In this document: positions 34,557-42,545 of the stretch, piece after piece
How the letters are laid out: each line of letters starts with the position of its first letter
Numbering within the stretch: position 1 is the first letter of the stretch
Assembly (NCBI GenBank): GCA_900549015.1
Contig: URMH01000016.1
Span: 1 to 54,252 of the forward strand
Direction of reading: 5' to 3'
DNA: 54,252 nucleotides
Source of the DNA: an uncultured Blautia sp.
GTDB lineage: Bacteria > Bacillota > Clostridia > Lachnospirales > Lachnospiraceae
Made by a program: the position numbers and the translations under genes
The notes under the pieces: generated by a model
Database searches by the model: none
What the model was told of the DNA's origin: nothing
What the model saw: the letters and a program-made list of their open reading frames with translations, nothing else

Positions 34557-35380
34557 GAGGAAAATTGAACCAGAGGCAGAAGGCAAAAGCGCTTCTTATT
34601 TTTTCCGTCCTGTTTCTCGGGGCGGTGGCAGTATCCGGCGTCTTTTTAAGAGACGCGGCAATGGTGACGGATTTTTCCAGAAAAAATATCCCTCCCTGCC
34701 TTGCCTATCCTTTTGGAACAGACTGGCTTGGAAGAAATATGTTTTACAGAACGCTCACCGGGCTTTCCACCAGTATTTTAATAGGCATCACAGCGGCGGG
34801 AGTGAGCGCTTTTATGGCGCTTCTTCTTGGAACGGCGGCGGCTACCCTCGGGAAAAAGGCAGATTCCGTCATTTCCTTTTTTATTGATATGGTAATGGGA
34901 ATCCCCCATATCCTTCTTCTCATTCTCATTTCCTATGCCTGCGGAAAAGGCTTAAAGGGAGTGATCATAGGCGTTGCCCTCACACACTGGACTTCTCTTG
35001 CGAGACTGATAAGAGGAGAAGTGATGCAGCTTCGCCAGAGCGAATATATCCTCATTGCGGAAAAGCTTGGTCACAGTAAATTTGAGATCGCAAAAAAACA
35101 TATGCTTCCCCACCTTCTGCCGCAGTTTCTTGTGGGGCTGGTACTTTTATTTCCACATGCCATTCTCCATGAGTCCAGCATTACCTTTCTGGGATTCGGA
35201 CTTTCCGCAGAACAGCCGGCGATCGGTATTATTCTTTCGGAAAGCATGAAGTACCTTATCACTGGAAAATGGTGGCTGGCAGTTTTTCCGGGAATCATGC
35301 TTGTTCTGACAGTCGTGCTTTTTGACAGAGGAGGAAGCGCTCTTCGCCGGATTTTAGACCCGGGCAGCGCCCACGAATAA
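34553..35380 (+). CDS. ABC importer permease (DppC/NikC type)
   Basis: A 275-residue permease of the DppC/OppC type with an N-terminal helix, a periplasmic FGTDWLGRN motif near residue 47, five further helices, and an EAA-type loop AEKLGHSKFEIAKKHMLPHL near residue 167. ATG at 34553 has GGGAGG upstream and overlaps the previous gene; the longer frame from 34283 overlaps the whole end of that gene and is not used. The ATPase genes follow 9 bases later. Confidence 0.87.
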   Translation: MRGKLNQRQKAKALLIFSVLFLGAVAVSGVFLRDAAMVTDFSRKNIPPCLAYPFGTDWLGRNMFYRTLTGLSTSILIGITAAGVSAFMALLLGTAAATLGKKADSVISFFIDMVMGIPHILLLILISYACGKGLKGVIIGVALTHWTSLARLIRGEVMQLRQSEYILIAEKLGHSKFEIAKKHMLPHLLPQFLVGLVLLFPHAILHESSITFLGFGLSAEQPAIGIILSESMKYLITGKWWLAVFPGIMLVLTVVLFDRGGSALRRILDPGSAHE

Positions 35381-35389
35381 GGAGAAATT

Positions 35390-36382
35390 ATGAGTTGTAC
35401 AAACAGACGACATATATTGGAAATTGAAGAGCTGTCTCTTTCTTTTTCCCAGTATGAAAACGAAAGAAGCAGCAGAAAAATAGAGCTTCCCGTGATTTCA
35501 AAGCTGTCCGTCTCCGTCCATGAAGGGGAAATTGTGGCAGTGGTAGGCTCCAGCGGTTCCGGAAAAAGCCTTCTGGCACACGCCATTTTAGGGTTTCTTC
35601 CCTACAATGCAAAAGTGACGGGAAATATGTATTACGATGGAGAGCTTTTAACAGAGGAGCGTATCTGCGCTCTCCGGGGAAATAAAATCGCTTTTGTTCC
35701 GCAGAGCACCACTTATCTCGACCCGCTTATGACTGTGGGAAAACAGGTGCAGGGCGGAAAAGGAGAAGAGAAGAAACGTAAGCAGAGAGGCCTTTTTAAA
35801 CGGTACGGTCTTGGAGAGGAAGTGGATACAAAGTATCCCTTTGAATGCTCCGGCGGTATGACCCGGCGTGTGCTTTTAACCTCGGCTCTTATGGGCGACC
35901 CGGAGCTTATTATTGCAGACGAGCCGACTCCGGGAATGGATCTAGCCCTTGCAAAAAAATCAATGGAAGACTTCCGGAATTTTGCAGATGAGGGAAAGGG
36001 CGTACTTCTTATCACCCACGATATTGAACTGGCGCTTGAGGTGGCAGACAGGATTGCCGTATTCTATGCGGGAACAACTGTGGAAGAAGCTCCCGTATCC
36101 GATTTTGCCTCAGAAGAAACACTTCGTCACCCCTATACGAAGGCTTTGTGGCGGGCACTTCCCCAAAATGGCTTTCAGCCCCTTCCGGGCGTGCAGCCTT
36201 ACGTAAAAGATATGCCAAAGGGCTGCCCGTTCGGACCGAGATGCAGTCTGTATACAGAAGCGTGTCAGGGAGAAATCCCCATGCAGCGGGTAGGGTGCGG
36301 AACGGTGCGCTGCGTGCGTTTTGCAGGGGAGCCTCTGGCAGTGGAGCAGCATCACCATGAGAGAACAGGAGGAAAGGCATGA
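35390..36382 (+). CDS. ABC importer ATP-binding protein (DppD/NikD type)
   Basis: A 330-residue ATPase with Walker A GSSGSGKSLL near residue 53, a modified signature CSGGMTRRV near 161 and Walker B ELIIADEPTPGMD near 178. The C-terminal oligopeptide-transporter extension holds GCPFGPRCSLY near 283 and a following cysteine, a pattern known to bind an Fe-S cluster in some relatives. One of two unlike ATPases of the importer; overlaps the second ATPase gene by four bases. Confidence 0.88.
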   Translation: MSCTNRRHILEIEELSLSFSQYENERSSRKIELPVISKLSVSVHEGEIVAVVGSSGSGKSLLAHAILGFLPYNAKVTGNMYYDGELLTEERICALRGNKIAFVPQSTTYLDPLMTVGKQVQGGKGEEKKRKQRGLFKRYGLGEEVDTKYPFECSGGMTRRVLLTSALMGDPELIIADEPTPGMDLALAKKSMEDFRNFADEGKGVLLITHDIELALEVADRIAVFYAGTTVEEAPVSDFASEETLRHPYTKALWRALPQNGFQPLPGVQPYVKDMPKGCPFGPRCSLYTEACQGEIPMQRVGCGTVRCVRFAGEPLAVEQHHHERTGGKA

Positions 36383-36975
36383 TACTGGAAGGCAGAAATC
36401 TTACATTTTCCTATGAGCAGAAGGAGGGAGCAGTTTTTTCCAATGTAAATTTACAGGTGGAAAATCACGAGAGAGTGGCGATCCTTGGTCCAAGCGGTTT
36501 CGGAAAAACAACGCTCTGTAAAGTTCTTGCAGGATATTTAAAGCCTCTTGAAGGAGAGGTTTTAATTGACGGAAAGCCTCTTCCCAAAAAAGGATACTGT
36601 CCGGTGCAGATGATATGGCAGCACCCGGAGAGGGCAGTCAATCCAAAGCTTCGCCTTGGAGATACCCTGGCGGACGGAAAAGAGGTAGACGAGCGGATCA
36701 TAAGAGAGCTTGGCATAGAAAAAGACTGGAAAAAGCGGTATCCCCAGGAACTTTCCGGCGGGGAGCTGCAGAGATTCTGTATCGCAAGAGCGCTGGGAAA
36801 AGATACAAAGTTTTTAATTGCAGACGAGATCAGTACCATGCTGGATCTTATCACCCAGAGCCAGATCTGGAATTTTCTTTTAAAAGAAGTGAAGGAAAGG
36901 GAAATCGGACTCCTTGTGGTTTCCCACAGCGAGCCCCTTCTTTCCAGAATTGCAGACAGACGCATTGTATTTTAA
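36379..36975 (+). CDS. ABC importer ATP-binding protein (DppF/NikE type)
   Basis: A 198-residue ATPase with Walker A GPSGFGKTTL near residue 37, signature LSGGELQRF near 122 and Walker B FLIADEISTMLD near 145. It is shorter than DppF of about 300 residues because it has no C-terminal Fe-S/oligopeptide extension; short NikE-like forms exist, so it is probably complete. Last gene of the importer operon; a terminator overlaps its end. Confidence 0.86.
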   Translation: MILEGRNLTFSYEQKEGAVFSNVNLQVENHERVAILGPSGFGKTTLCKVLAGYLKPLEGEVLIDGKPLPKKGYCPVQMIWQHPERAVNPKLRLGDTLADGKEVDERIIRELGIEKDWKKRYPQELSGGELQRFCIARALGKDTKFLIADEISTMLDLITQSQIWNFLLKEVKEREIGLLVVSHSEPLLSRIADRRIVF

Positions 36976-36994
36976 TATAATGCGTCATTTTTTT
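36958..36994 (+). terminator. Terminator of ABC importer operon
   Basis: GACGCATT (36958-36965) pairs with AATGCGTC, followed by ATTTTTTT. The stem includes the last codons and stop of the second ATPase gene. Confidence 0.78.
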
Positions 36995-36995
36995 A

Positions 36996-37023
36996 TTGAC
37001 AAAATCATTTAACTTGCTATAAT
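36996..37023 (+). promoter_or_regulatory. Promoter of ilvN-ilvC
   Basis: TTGACA (36996-37001), 16 bases and TATAAT (37018-37023): both boxes are perfect. It begins right after the importer terminator. Confidence 0.82.
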
Positions 37024-37073
37024 GGTAAACATATAATGATTTATAAGTTTAAAGTATTGAAAGCGGGTGGAGT

Positions 37074-37571
37074 ATGCAGAAAAGAATTTTATCTCTGCTG
37101 GTAGATAATACAGCAGGTGTTTTGAGCCGAATTTCCGGACTTTTCAGTCGGCGCGGGTACAACATTGACAGCCTTACGGTTGGTGTGACTGCAGATGAAC
37201 GTTTTTCCCGTATGACAGTTGTGTGCAGCGGCGATGAAATGATTCTGGAGCAGATTACAAAGCAGCTTGCCAAGCTTGTAGATGTGCGCGATATTAAAGT
37301 GCTGGAGCCAGAGGACAGTGTGAGTCGCGAGCTTGTATTGGTAAAAGTTGCTGCCAGAGCAGAACAGCGTCAGGGAATCATTTCCATTGCGGATATTTTC
37401 CGTGCGAAGGTAGTCGATGTAAGCAAGGATTCCCTTGTGGTTGAAATGACAGGTACAAAGAGCAAACTGGAAGCCTTTATTGACCTTATGGGATCTTATG
37501 AAATTCTTGAACTTGCAAGAACCGGTGTGACAGGGCTTTCAAGAGGTGCAAAAGATGTACGTTTTCTTTAA
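37074..37571 (+). CDS. ilvN: Acetolactate synthase small (regulatory) subunit
   Basis: A 165-residue protein with an N-terminal ACT domain (VDNTAGVLSRISGLFSRRGYN near residues 10-30) and a C-terminal ACT-like domain, as in IlvN/IlvH that binds valine to inhibit acetolactate synthase. No large subunit (ilvB) is beside it; ilvC follows after 46 bases. The partner must be coded elsewhere. AAGCGGGTGG before ATG is a usable ribosome site. Confidence 0.9.
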   Translation: MQKRILSLLVDNTAGVLSRISGLFSRRGYNIDSLTVGVTADERFSRMTVVCSGDEMILEQITKQLAKLVDVRDIKVLEPEDSVSRELVLVKVAARAEQRQGIISIADIFRAKVVDVSKDSLVVEMTGTKSKLEAFIDLMGSYEILELARTGVTGLSRGAKDVRFL

Positions 37572-37617
37572 TTAGAAAATACATATACATGATGACATTA
37601 TAGGAGGAAGAGAAAAA

Positions 37618-38637
37618 ATGGCAAACAGAATTTTTTATCAGGAAGATTGTAATTTAAGCTTATTAGATGGAAAGACCATCGCAGTGATCGGATACGGAAG
37701 CCAGGGACACGCACATGCCCTCAACGCAAAAGAATCCGGCTGCAATGTGATCATCGGTCTTTACGAGGGAAGCAAATCCTGGAAAAAAGCAGAAGAACAG
37801 GGATTTGAAGTATATACAGCGGCAGAGGCAGCAAAAAAAGCGGATATTATCATGATTCTTATTAATGACGAAAAACAGGCTGCTCTTTACAAAAAAGACA
37901 TTGAGCCAAACCTGGAAGAAGGAAATATGCTGATGTTCGCTCACGGCTTCAATATTCATTTCGGCTGCATCGTACCTCCGAAGAATGTAGACGTTACTAT
38001 GATCGCTCCAAAAGGACCGGGACATACAGTAAGAAGCGAGTACCAGGCTGGAAAAGGCGTGCCGTGTCTCGTTGCAGTAGAGCAGGACGCAACAGGAAAA
38101 GCCCTTGATACAGCACTTGCATATGCACTTGCCATCGGCGGCGCAAGAGCAGGCGTTCTGGAAACAACCTTCCGTACAGAGACAGAGACAGACCTTTTCG
38201 GTGAGCAGGCAGTTCTCTGCGGCGGTGTATGCGCGCTTATGCAGGCTGGTTTCGAGACACTTGTTGAGGCGGGATACGACCCGAGAAACGCATACTTTGA
38301 GTGTATCCACGAGATGAAGCTGATCGTAGACCTGATTTACCAGTCCGGTTTTGCAGGAATGAGATATTCCATCTCCAATACAGCAGAATACGGCGATTAC
38401 ATCACAGGACCGAAGATTATCACAGAAGATACAAAGAAAGCCATGAAGAAAATCCTGTCCGACATTCAGGATGGTACTTTCGCAAAAGATTTCCTTCTGG
38501 ATATGTCTTCCGCAGGAAGCCAGGTACATTTCAAAGCTATGAGAAAGCTTGCTTCCGAGCACCCGTCAGAAATCGTCGGCGAGGAAATCCGTAAGCTGTA
38601 CAGCTGGAACGGCGAGGATAAACTGATTAACAATTAA
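37618..38637 (+). CDS. ilvC: Ketol-acid reductoisomerase
   Basis: A 339-residue class I enzyme of valine and isoleucine synthesis, converting acetolactate or acetohydroxybutyrate to the dihydroxy acid with NAD(P)H and Mg2+. The Rossmann motif GYGSQGHAHA is near residue 25. The C-terminal knotted domain includes DLFGEQAVLCGG near 193 with the metal aspartate and glutamate, and ECIHEMKLIVDL near 227. An AGGAGG site precedes ATG. It shares a transcript with ilvN. Confidence 0.95.
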   Translation: MANRIFYQEDCNLSLLDGKTIAVIGYGSQGHAHALNAKESGCNVIIGLYEGSKSWKKAEEQGFEVYTAAEAAKKADIIMILINDEKQAALYKKDIEPNLEEGNMLMFAHGFNIHFGCIVPPKNVDVTMIAPKGPGHTVRSEYQAGKGVPCLVAVEQDATGKALDTALAYALAIGGARAGVLETTFRTETETDLFGEQAVLCGGVCALMQAGFETLVEAGYDPRNAYFECIHEMKLIVDLIYQSGFAGMRYSISNTAEYGDYITGPKIITEDTKKAMKKILSDIQDGTFAKDFLLDMSSAGSQVHFKAMRKLASEHPSEIVGEEIRKLYSWNGEDKLINN

Positions 38638-38648
38638 TTTTAAAAGAA

Positions 38649-38680
38649 AGCCGGACAGAGTGCTATATTGCTGTCCGGCT
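38649..38680 (-). terminator. Terminator overlapping the end of the LysR gene
   Basis: A perfect ten-base stem AGCCGGACAG/CTGTCCGGCT encloses the LysR stop codon. On the - strand it is followed by a T-rich CTTTCTTTT, on the + strand by A-rich sequence; it can end the - transcript and may also slow the ilvC transcript. Confidence 0.65.
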
Positions 38681-39547
38681 GAAAAAATCATGAAGAAGAG
38701 GGCTGTCCTCTTCTTTTTTTCTGCACACAAATCCGATTTCTCTGGGAGGAAATGTAAGACCAAGAGGGATTTCATGTAACGTCCCGTGTTCTAACTGATA
38801 CTGGACAAACTCCCGGATCACACAGGCAATGCCAAGACCAATCTGAGAAAATTCAATGAGAAGATCCATCGTATTGACCTCAAAAATATGGCGAAGCTCT
38901 ATCTGCTGTTCCCGAAGCTGAAGATTGACCCACTGTCTGGAAATATTTTCCTCGTCAAGAAGCATAAAGGTTGCCGTTTCTGTGAGAGAATGATCCGGAT
39001 AAAGCGCCTGGTGGTTGGAGAGATACTGAGGAGAAGCCACAAAAGTATCCTGGATTTTCCGAAGAGGCATAAAATGCACCTGGGAAAGCTTCTGCGGTTT
39101 TCCAATCAGGCCAAGATCGATTTTTCCCTCCTCAAGGCTTCGAAGCGTCTCGTAAGTAGACTGGCAGGAAAGCTGGATCTGTACCTGAGGATTGGAAGCA
39201 ATATATCGTTTCAGATGAGGGAGAAGCACATACTTGCTTAAGGTGGCGCTTGCTCCCAGACGAAGCTTCGGGATTTCTCTGGAATGGTTGTGAAGTACGC
39301 CTTTTTCCCCCTCAGAGAGAAGGGAAAAGGCAGATTTTGTTTTTTCAAAAAGAAAGATTCCGTCAGGGGTTAAGGTAACGCCGCGCGAAGTGCGCTTAAA
39401 AAGAACCGTGTCCAGATTTTTCTCAAGCTTTTTGATCGCTTTTGTGATGGCGGGCTGGCTGATGTAAAGCTCTCTTGCAGCCTGGGAAATGCTTCCCGTG
39501 CGTCCTACGGTATAAAAAATATGGTATAAAGAAAGATTTTCTCTCAT
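38663..39547 (-). CDS. LysR-type transcriptional regulator
   Basis: A 294-residue LysR regulator. N-terminal winged helix: SISQAARELYISQPAITKAI, residues about 19-38. A periplasmic-binding-like effector domain covers about 88-290. ATG at 39547 has GGAGGA before it; the longer frame from 39631 is unlikely. It is divergent from leuC with 158 bases between, so it is probably the local regulator of leuCD, perhaps sensing an isopropylmalate intermediate, as LysR activators of leucine genes do in other bacteria. Confidence 0.87.
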   Translation of the reverse strand: MRENLSLYHIFYTVGRTGSISQAARELYISQPAITKAIKKLEKNLDTVLFKRTSRGVTLTPDGIFLFEKTKSAFSLLSEGEKGVLHNHSREIPKLRLGASATLSKYVLLPHLKRYIASNPQVQIQLSCQSTYETLRSLEEGKIDLGLIGKPQKLSQVHFMPLRKIQDTFVASPQYLSNHQALYPDHSLTETATFMLLDEENISRQWVNLQLREQQIELRHIFEVNTMDLLIEFSQIGLGIACVIREFVQYQLEHGTLHEIPLGLTFPPREIGFVCRKKEEDSPLLHDFFSRTAI

Positions 39548-39705
39548 AAGCAGATTCCTCCGGGATAATATATGCTGCATTTGCATTGTTGTTTGTGAAT
39601 GACTATAATTATAAGTTATGGAAATCATCATAAATATATATTGGTATTATATCAGAAACAATGGTAAAATAACAGCAGAAGTTAAGAAAACAGGAGGAAT
39701 TACAA
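39548..39705. promoter_or_regulatory. Divergent LysR/leuC control region
   Basis: A/T-rich 158 bases with dyads (ATAATTATAAGTTAT near 39605; repeated ATATATATTGG... TATTATATC near 39635-39652) that could hold a LysR T-N11-A operator and the leuC promoter. No box is clear enough to fix exactly. Confidence 0.4.
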
Positions 39706-40974
39706 ATGGGAATGACAATGACACAGAAAATTCTGGCAGCTCATGCAGGTCTTGATTCTGTAGAAGCAGGACAGTTAATAGAGGCAGATTTAGACCTTGT
39801 TCTCGGAAATGATATTACTTCTCCGGTGGCAATTCACGAGATGGATAAAATGACAGTGGAGACCGTTTTTGATAAAGATAAAGTAGCCCTTGTAATGGAT
39901 CACTTTATTCCAAATAAAGATATTAAATCAGCAGAGCATTGCAAATGCGTTCGAGAGTTTGCGTGTAAACATGATATTACCAACTATTTTGACGTAGGAG
40001 AAATGGGAATCGAACACGCTCTTCTCCCGGAAAAAGGATTGACTGTTGCAGGAGATGTAATTATCGGAGCAGATTCTCATACTTGTACATACGGAGCCCT
40101 GGGAGCTTTCTCCACAGGTGTTGGAAGTACGGATATGGCTGCTGGAATGGCAACAGGAAAAGCCTGGTTTAAAGTACCTTCCGCAATCCGTTTTAACCTT
40201 GTGGGAAAACCGAAAAAATGGGTGAGTGGAAAAGATGTGATCCTTCATATTATCGGAAAAATCGGCGTGGACGGAGCTCTTTATAAATCAATGGAATTTA
40301 CAGGAGAAGGCATTAAAAACCTTTCTATGGACGACCGTTTCACCATCGCAAATATGGCGATTGAAGCAGGGGGGAAGAACGGCATTTTTCCTGTAGACGA
40401 AATTGCAGAAGTGTATATGAAAGAGCATTCCAAACGTCCGTATAAAGTGTACGAGGCAGACGAAGATGCGGTCTATGACGAAGAGTATACCATTGATTTA
40501 AGTACACTGGAACCGACTATCGCATTTCCTCATCTTCCGGAAAATACAAAGACTATTTCTGAAATTCAGGAAGATGTAATGGTAGATCAGGCAGTCATCG
40601 GCTCCTGTACAAATGGAAGAATTGACGATCTTCGCACAGCGGCAGAAATTTTAAAAGGCAGAAAAGTAAAAAAAGGTGTGCGCTGCATTGTAATTCCTGC
40701 AACACAGGCCATTTATTTACAGGCAATGGAAGAGGGACTTTTAAAAATCTTTATTGAGGCGGGAGCAGTAGTAAGCACTCCTACCTGCGGACCTTGCCTT
40801 GGAGGTTACATGGGAATCCTGGCGGCAGGAGAGCGCTGCATTTCCACAACAAACCGGAACTTTGTGGGACGTATGGGACACGTAGATTCAGAGGTTTATC
40901 TTGCAAGTCCGGCAGTGGCAGCAGCAAGCGCAGTAACCGGAAAAATTTCTGCGCCGGAAGAACTGGGATTATAA
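39706..40974 (+). CDS. leuC: 3-isopropylmalate dehydratase large subunit
   Basis: A 422-residue aconitase-family subunit binding a [4Fe-4S] cluster. The cluster cysteine is in IGSCTNGRIDDLR near residue 302 and two more are in PTCGPCLGG near 362; DSHTCTYGALG near 124 is a substrate loop. It isomerises 2- and 3-isopropylmalate with LeuD. The length matches the archaeal/clostridial LeuC type. AGGAGG precedes the start; leuD follows after 12 bases. Confidence 0.95.
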   Translation: MGMTMTQKILAAHAGLDSVEAGQLIEADLDLVLGNDITSPVAIHEMDKMTVETVFDKDKVALVMDHFIPNKDIKSAEHCKCVREFACKHDITNYFDVGEMGIEHALLPEKGLTVAGDVIIGADSHTCTYGALGAFSTGVGSTDMAAGMATGKAWFKVPSAIRFNLVGKPKKWVSGKDVILHIIGKIGVDGALYKSMEFTGEGIKNLSMDDRFTIANMAIEAGGKNGIFPVDEIAEVYMKEHSKRPYKVYEADEDAVYDEEYTIDLSTLEPTIAFPHLPENTKTISEIQEDVMVDQAVIGSCTNGRIDDLRTAAEILKGRKVKKGVRCIVIPATQAIYLQAMEEGLLKIFIEAGAVVSTPTCGPCLGGYMGILAAGERCISTTNRNFVGRMGHVDSEVYLASPAVAAASAVTGKISAPEELGL

Positions 40975-40986
40975 GGAGGAAATATT

Positions 40987-41472
40987 ATGCAGGCAAAAGG
41001 AACAGTATTTAAATATGGAGATAATGTAGATACAGATGTAATCATCCCTGCCCGCTATCTGAATTCCTCAGACCCGGCAGAGCTGGCATTACATTGCATG
41101 GAAGATATTGATAAGGATTTTATTAAAAATGTAAAAAAAGGCGATATCATTGTGGCAGATAAAAACTTCGGCTGCGGTTCTTCCAGAGAACATGCGCCAA
41201 TTGCAATTAAGGCAGCGGGCGTAAGCTGCGTGATCGCAGAAACCTTCGCCAGAATCTTTTACAGAAATGCCATCAATATCGGGCTTCCTATTATCGAGTG
41301 CCCGGAGGCAAGCAAGGGAATAGAAGCAGGAGATGAAGTGGAGGTAGACTTTGATTCCGGCATGATTTATAACCGTACAAAAGGAACGGAATTTAAAGGT
41401 CAGGCGTTTCCGGAATTTATGCAGAAAATTATAAAAGCAGAAGGGCTTGTGAATTACATTAATAATAAGTAA
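40987..41472 (+). CDS. leuD: 3-isopropylmalate dehydratase small subunit
   Basis: A 161-residue swivel-domain subunit of the isomerase. NVDTDVIIPARYL near residue 15 and GCGSSREHAPIAI near residue 62 are the family signatures for substrate binding. It partners LeuC of the same operon. The usual next gene leuB is not present: after the stop lies a fragment of an unrelated gene. Confidence 0.94.
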   Translation: MQAKGTVFKYGDNVDTDVIIPARYLNSSDPAELALHCMEDIDKDFIKNVKKGDIIVADKNFGCGSSREHAPIAIKAAGVSCVIAETFARIFYRNAINIGLPIIECPEASKGIEAGDEVEVDFDSGMIYNRTKGTEFKGQAFPEFMQKIIKAEGLVNYINNK

Positions 41473-41500
41473 GGAAAAAGAGCGGCGCAGTTGGAGAAGT

Positions 41501-41815
41501 GCTTCCATAAAGGGGCACTTCTCACAGAAGAATTACGAGCGGGATTGCCTGTTTCGTGAATACCAGCAGAATTTTGAGGCGCAGAAGAAATACCTTGATT
41601 TTTTAAGACTATGGCTTAAAGATCAGGATTATGTTGCTTTGACGTATATGACTGGAATTTTGTCTATTAAAAAATATGGTTCTCATTCTGCTTTAAATAT
41701 GTTTACAGAGTATTCTATGACGAATCTGGGGAGTATGTCTGAGTATTTTGGTTTTACAGAGAATGCTCGCGAAAGCTGTTGGGAGATTTATGGAAACATG
41801 ATGAAAAAGCGGTAG
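41501..41815 (+). pseudogene. Remnant of an AAA-ATPase-like/PD-(D/E)XK family gene
   Basis: No start codon and no full-length frame, but the + strand reads continuously FREYQQNFEAQKKYLDFLR, then YVALTYMTGILSIKKYG, then SALNMFTEYSMTN, ending at a TAG. This is the middle part of the AAA-ATPase-like family (about 500-550 residues with a C-terminal nuclease-like domain) that is multi-copy and often degraded in Lachnospiraceae. Both ends are missing. Codon use is T-rich (ttg, tct, gtt), unlike leuD. It probably marks an old insertion or rearrangement between leuD and leuA. Confidence 0.8.
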
Positions 41816-41896
41816 CAGAGGGAGTAAAAATGCAGCCGGACGGAATTTGATATTCTGGAAGAGATATTTTTTTATGAACTAAATAGTGAAAAATAA

Positions 41897-41919
41897 AAGA
41901 GCCTGTACATACAGACTCC
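41897..41919 (-). terminator. Terminator of tRNA-Pro
   Basis: On the - strand GAGTCTGTA/TACAGGCTC form a stem with a TG loop, followed by TTTTATTTTT, just after the tRNA 3' end. Confidence 0.8.
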
Positions 41920-41926
41920 TGAAAAA

Positions 41927-42000
41927 TCGGGGCAACAGGATTTGAACCTGCGACCTCACGGCCCCCAGCCGTGCGCGCTACCAAGCTACGCCATACCCCG
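41927..42000 (-). tRNA. tRNA-Pro (anticodon GGG)
   Basis: A 74-base tRNA whose arms all fold. The acceptor is CGGGGTA/TGCCCCG with one G-U pair, the D arm is GCGT...GCGC, the anticodon stem CACGG/CCGTG has loop CTGGGGG giving anticodon GGG, and the T arm carries TTCGAAT. The discriminator is A and no CCA is encoded. It decodes CCC and CCU. Confidence 0.93.
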
Positions 42001-42011
42001 CAACGTTCTCT

Positions 42012-42040
42012 ATTATAACAGTATAAAAGAAAAAAATCAA
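42012..42040 (-). promoter_or_regulatory. Promoter of tRNA-Pro
   Basis: On the - strand TTGATT (42035-42040), a 17-base spacer and TATAAT (42012-42017), 12 bases before the tRNA. Confidence 0.75.
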
Positions 42041-42129
42041 CTATTTTTTAGGCGATTTTGGGAAAATTTCCAAAGGATTTCCTGAATAATTTTTTTATGA
42101 TGTTTTAGTTGAAATAATATGGAAATATC

Positions 42130-42158
42130 TTGACAAAACCACGTTGAAGTGCTAAACT
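42130..42158 (+). promoter_or_regulatory. Promoter of the leuA leader
   Basis: TTGACA (42130-42135), 17 bases, TAAACT (42153-42158), just before the T-box leader. Confidence 0.75.
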
Positions 42159-42164
42159 GAGAAC

Positions 42165-42480
42165 GTATTAGTGAGACATACAAATATAGACAAATGCAGA
42201 GAAAAGGAATAGTATATATGGACTGGAGCACAGAGAGCTGTCGGAGCTGAGAGGCAGCGGAAGGGAAATATAGAACTCACCTTGGAGCATCTGGCTGAAA
42301 TCTTTTGAAAGGAGAGTAGGAGCAGACGGGTTCTCCCGTTACAGAGAAAGGATATAAGAACGTGCATACGTTCCGTGTCCGGTGAGGGTATGATTTTTTC
42401 ATAAAATAAGAGTGGTACCGCGTAAGATGTCAATGTCTTTCGTCTCTTGCATATATTGCAGAGATGGAGGGCTTTTTTTA
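42165..42480 (+). promoter_or_regulatory. Leucine T-box leader of leuA with terminator
   Basis: The T-box core AGTGGTACCGCG lies at 42411-42422, upstream of a terminator stem (GTCTCTTGCA/TGCAGAGATGG) and a T run at 42473-42479. The stem I region contains GAACTCACC near 42270, where CTC suits a leucine specifier codon. Uncharged tRNA-Leu would pair there and stabilise the antiterminator, switching on leuA when leucine is short. Codon assignment is by alignment with the pheS leader in this window, not by folding software. Confidence 0.88.
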
Positions 42481-42545
42481 TGCTATGGGAAATTACTTTG
42501 TAATGTTCTGTAACATAACCGGAATAAGAAATGGAGGAAAAAGAA

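Noticed and set aside
38663..38700. Hairpin as rho-independent terminator of ilvC only
   Set aside because: On the + strand it is followed by A-rich sequence, not T; it fits the opposite LysR transcript better.
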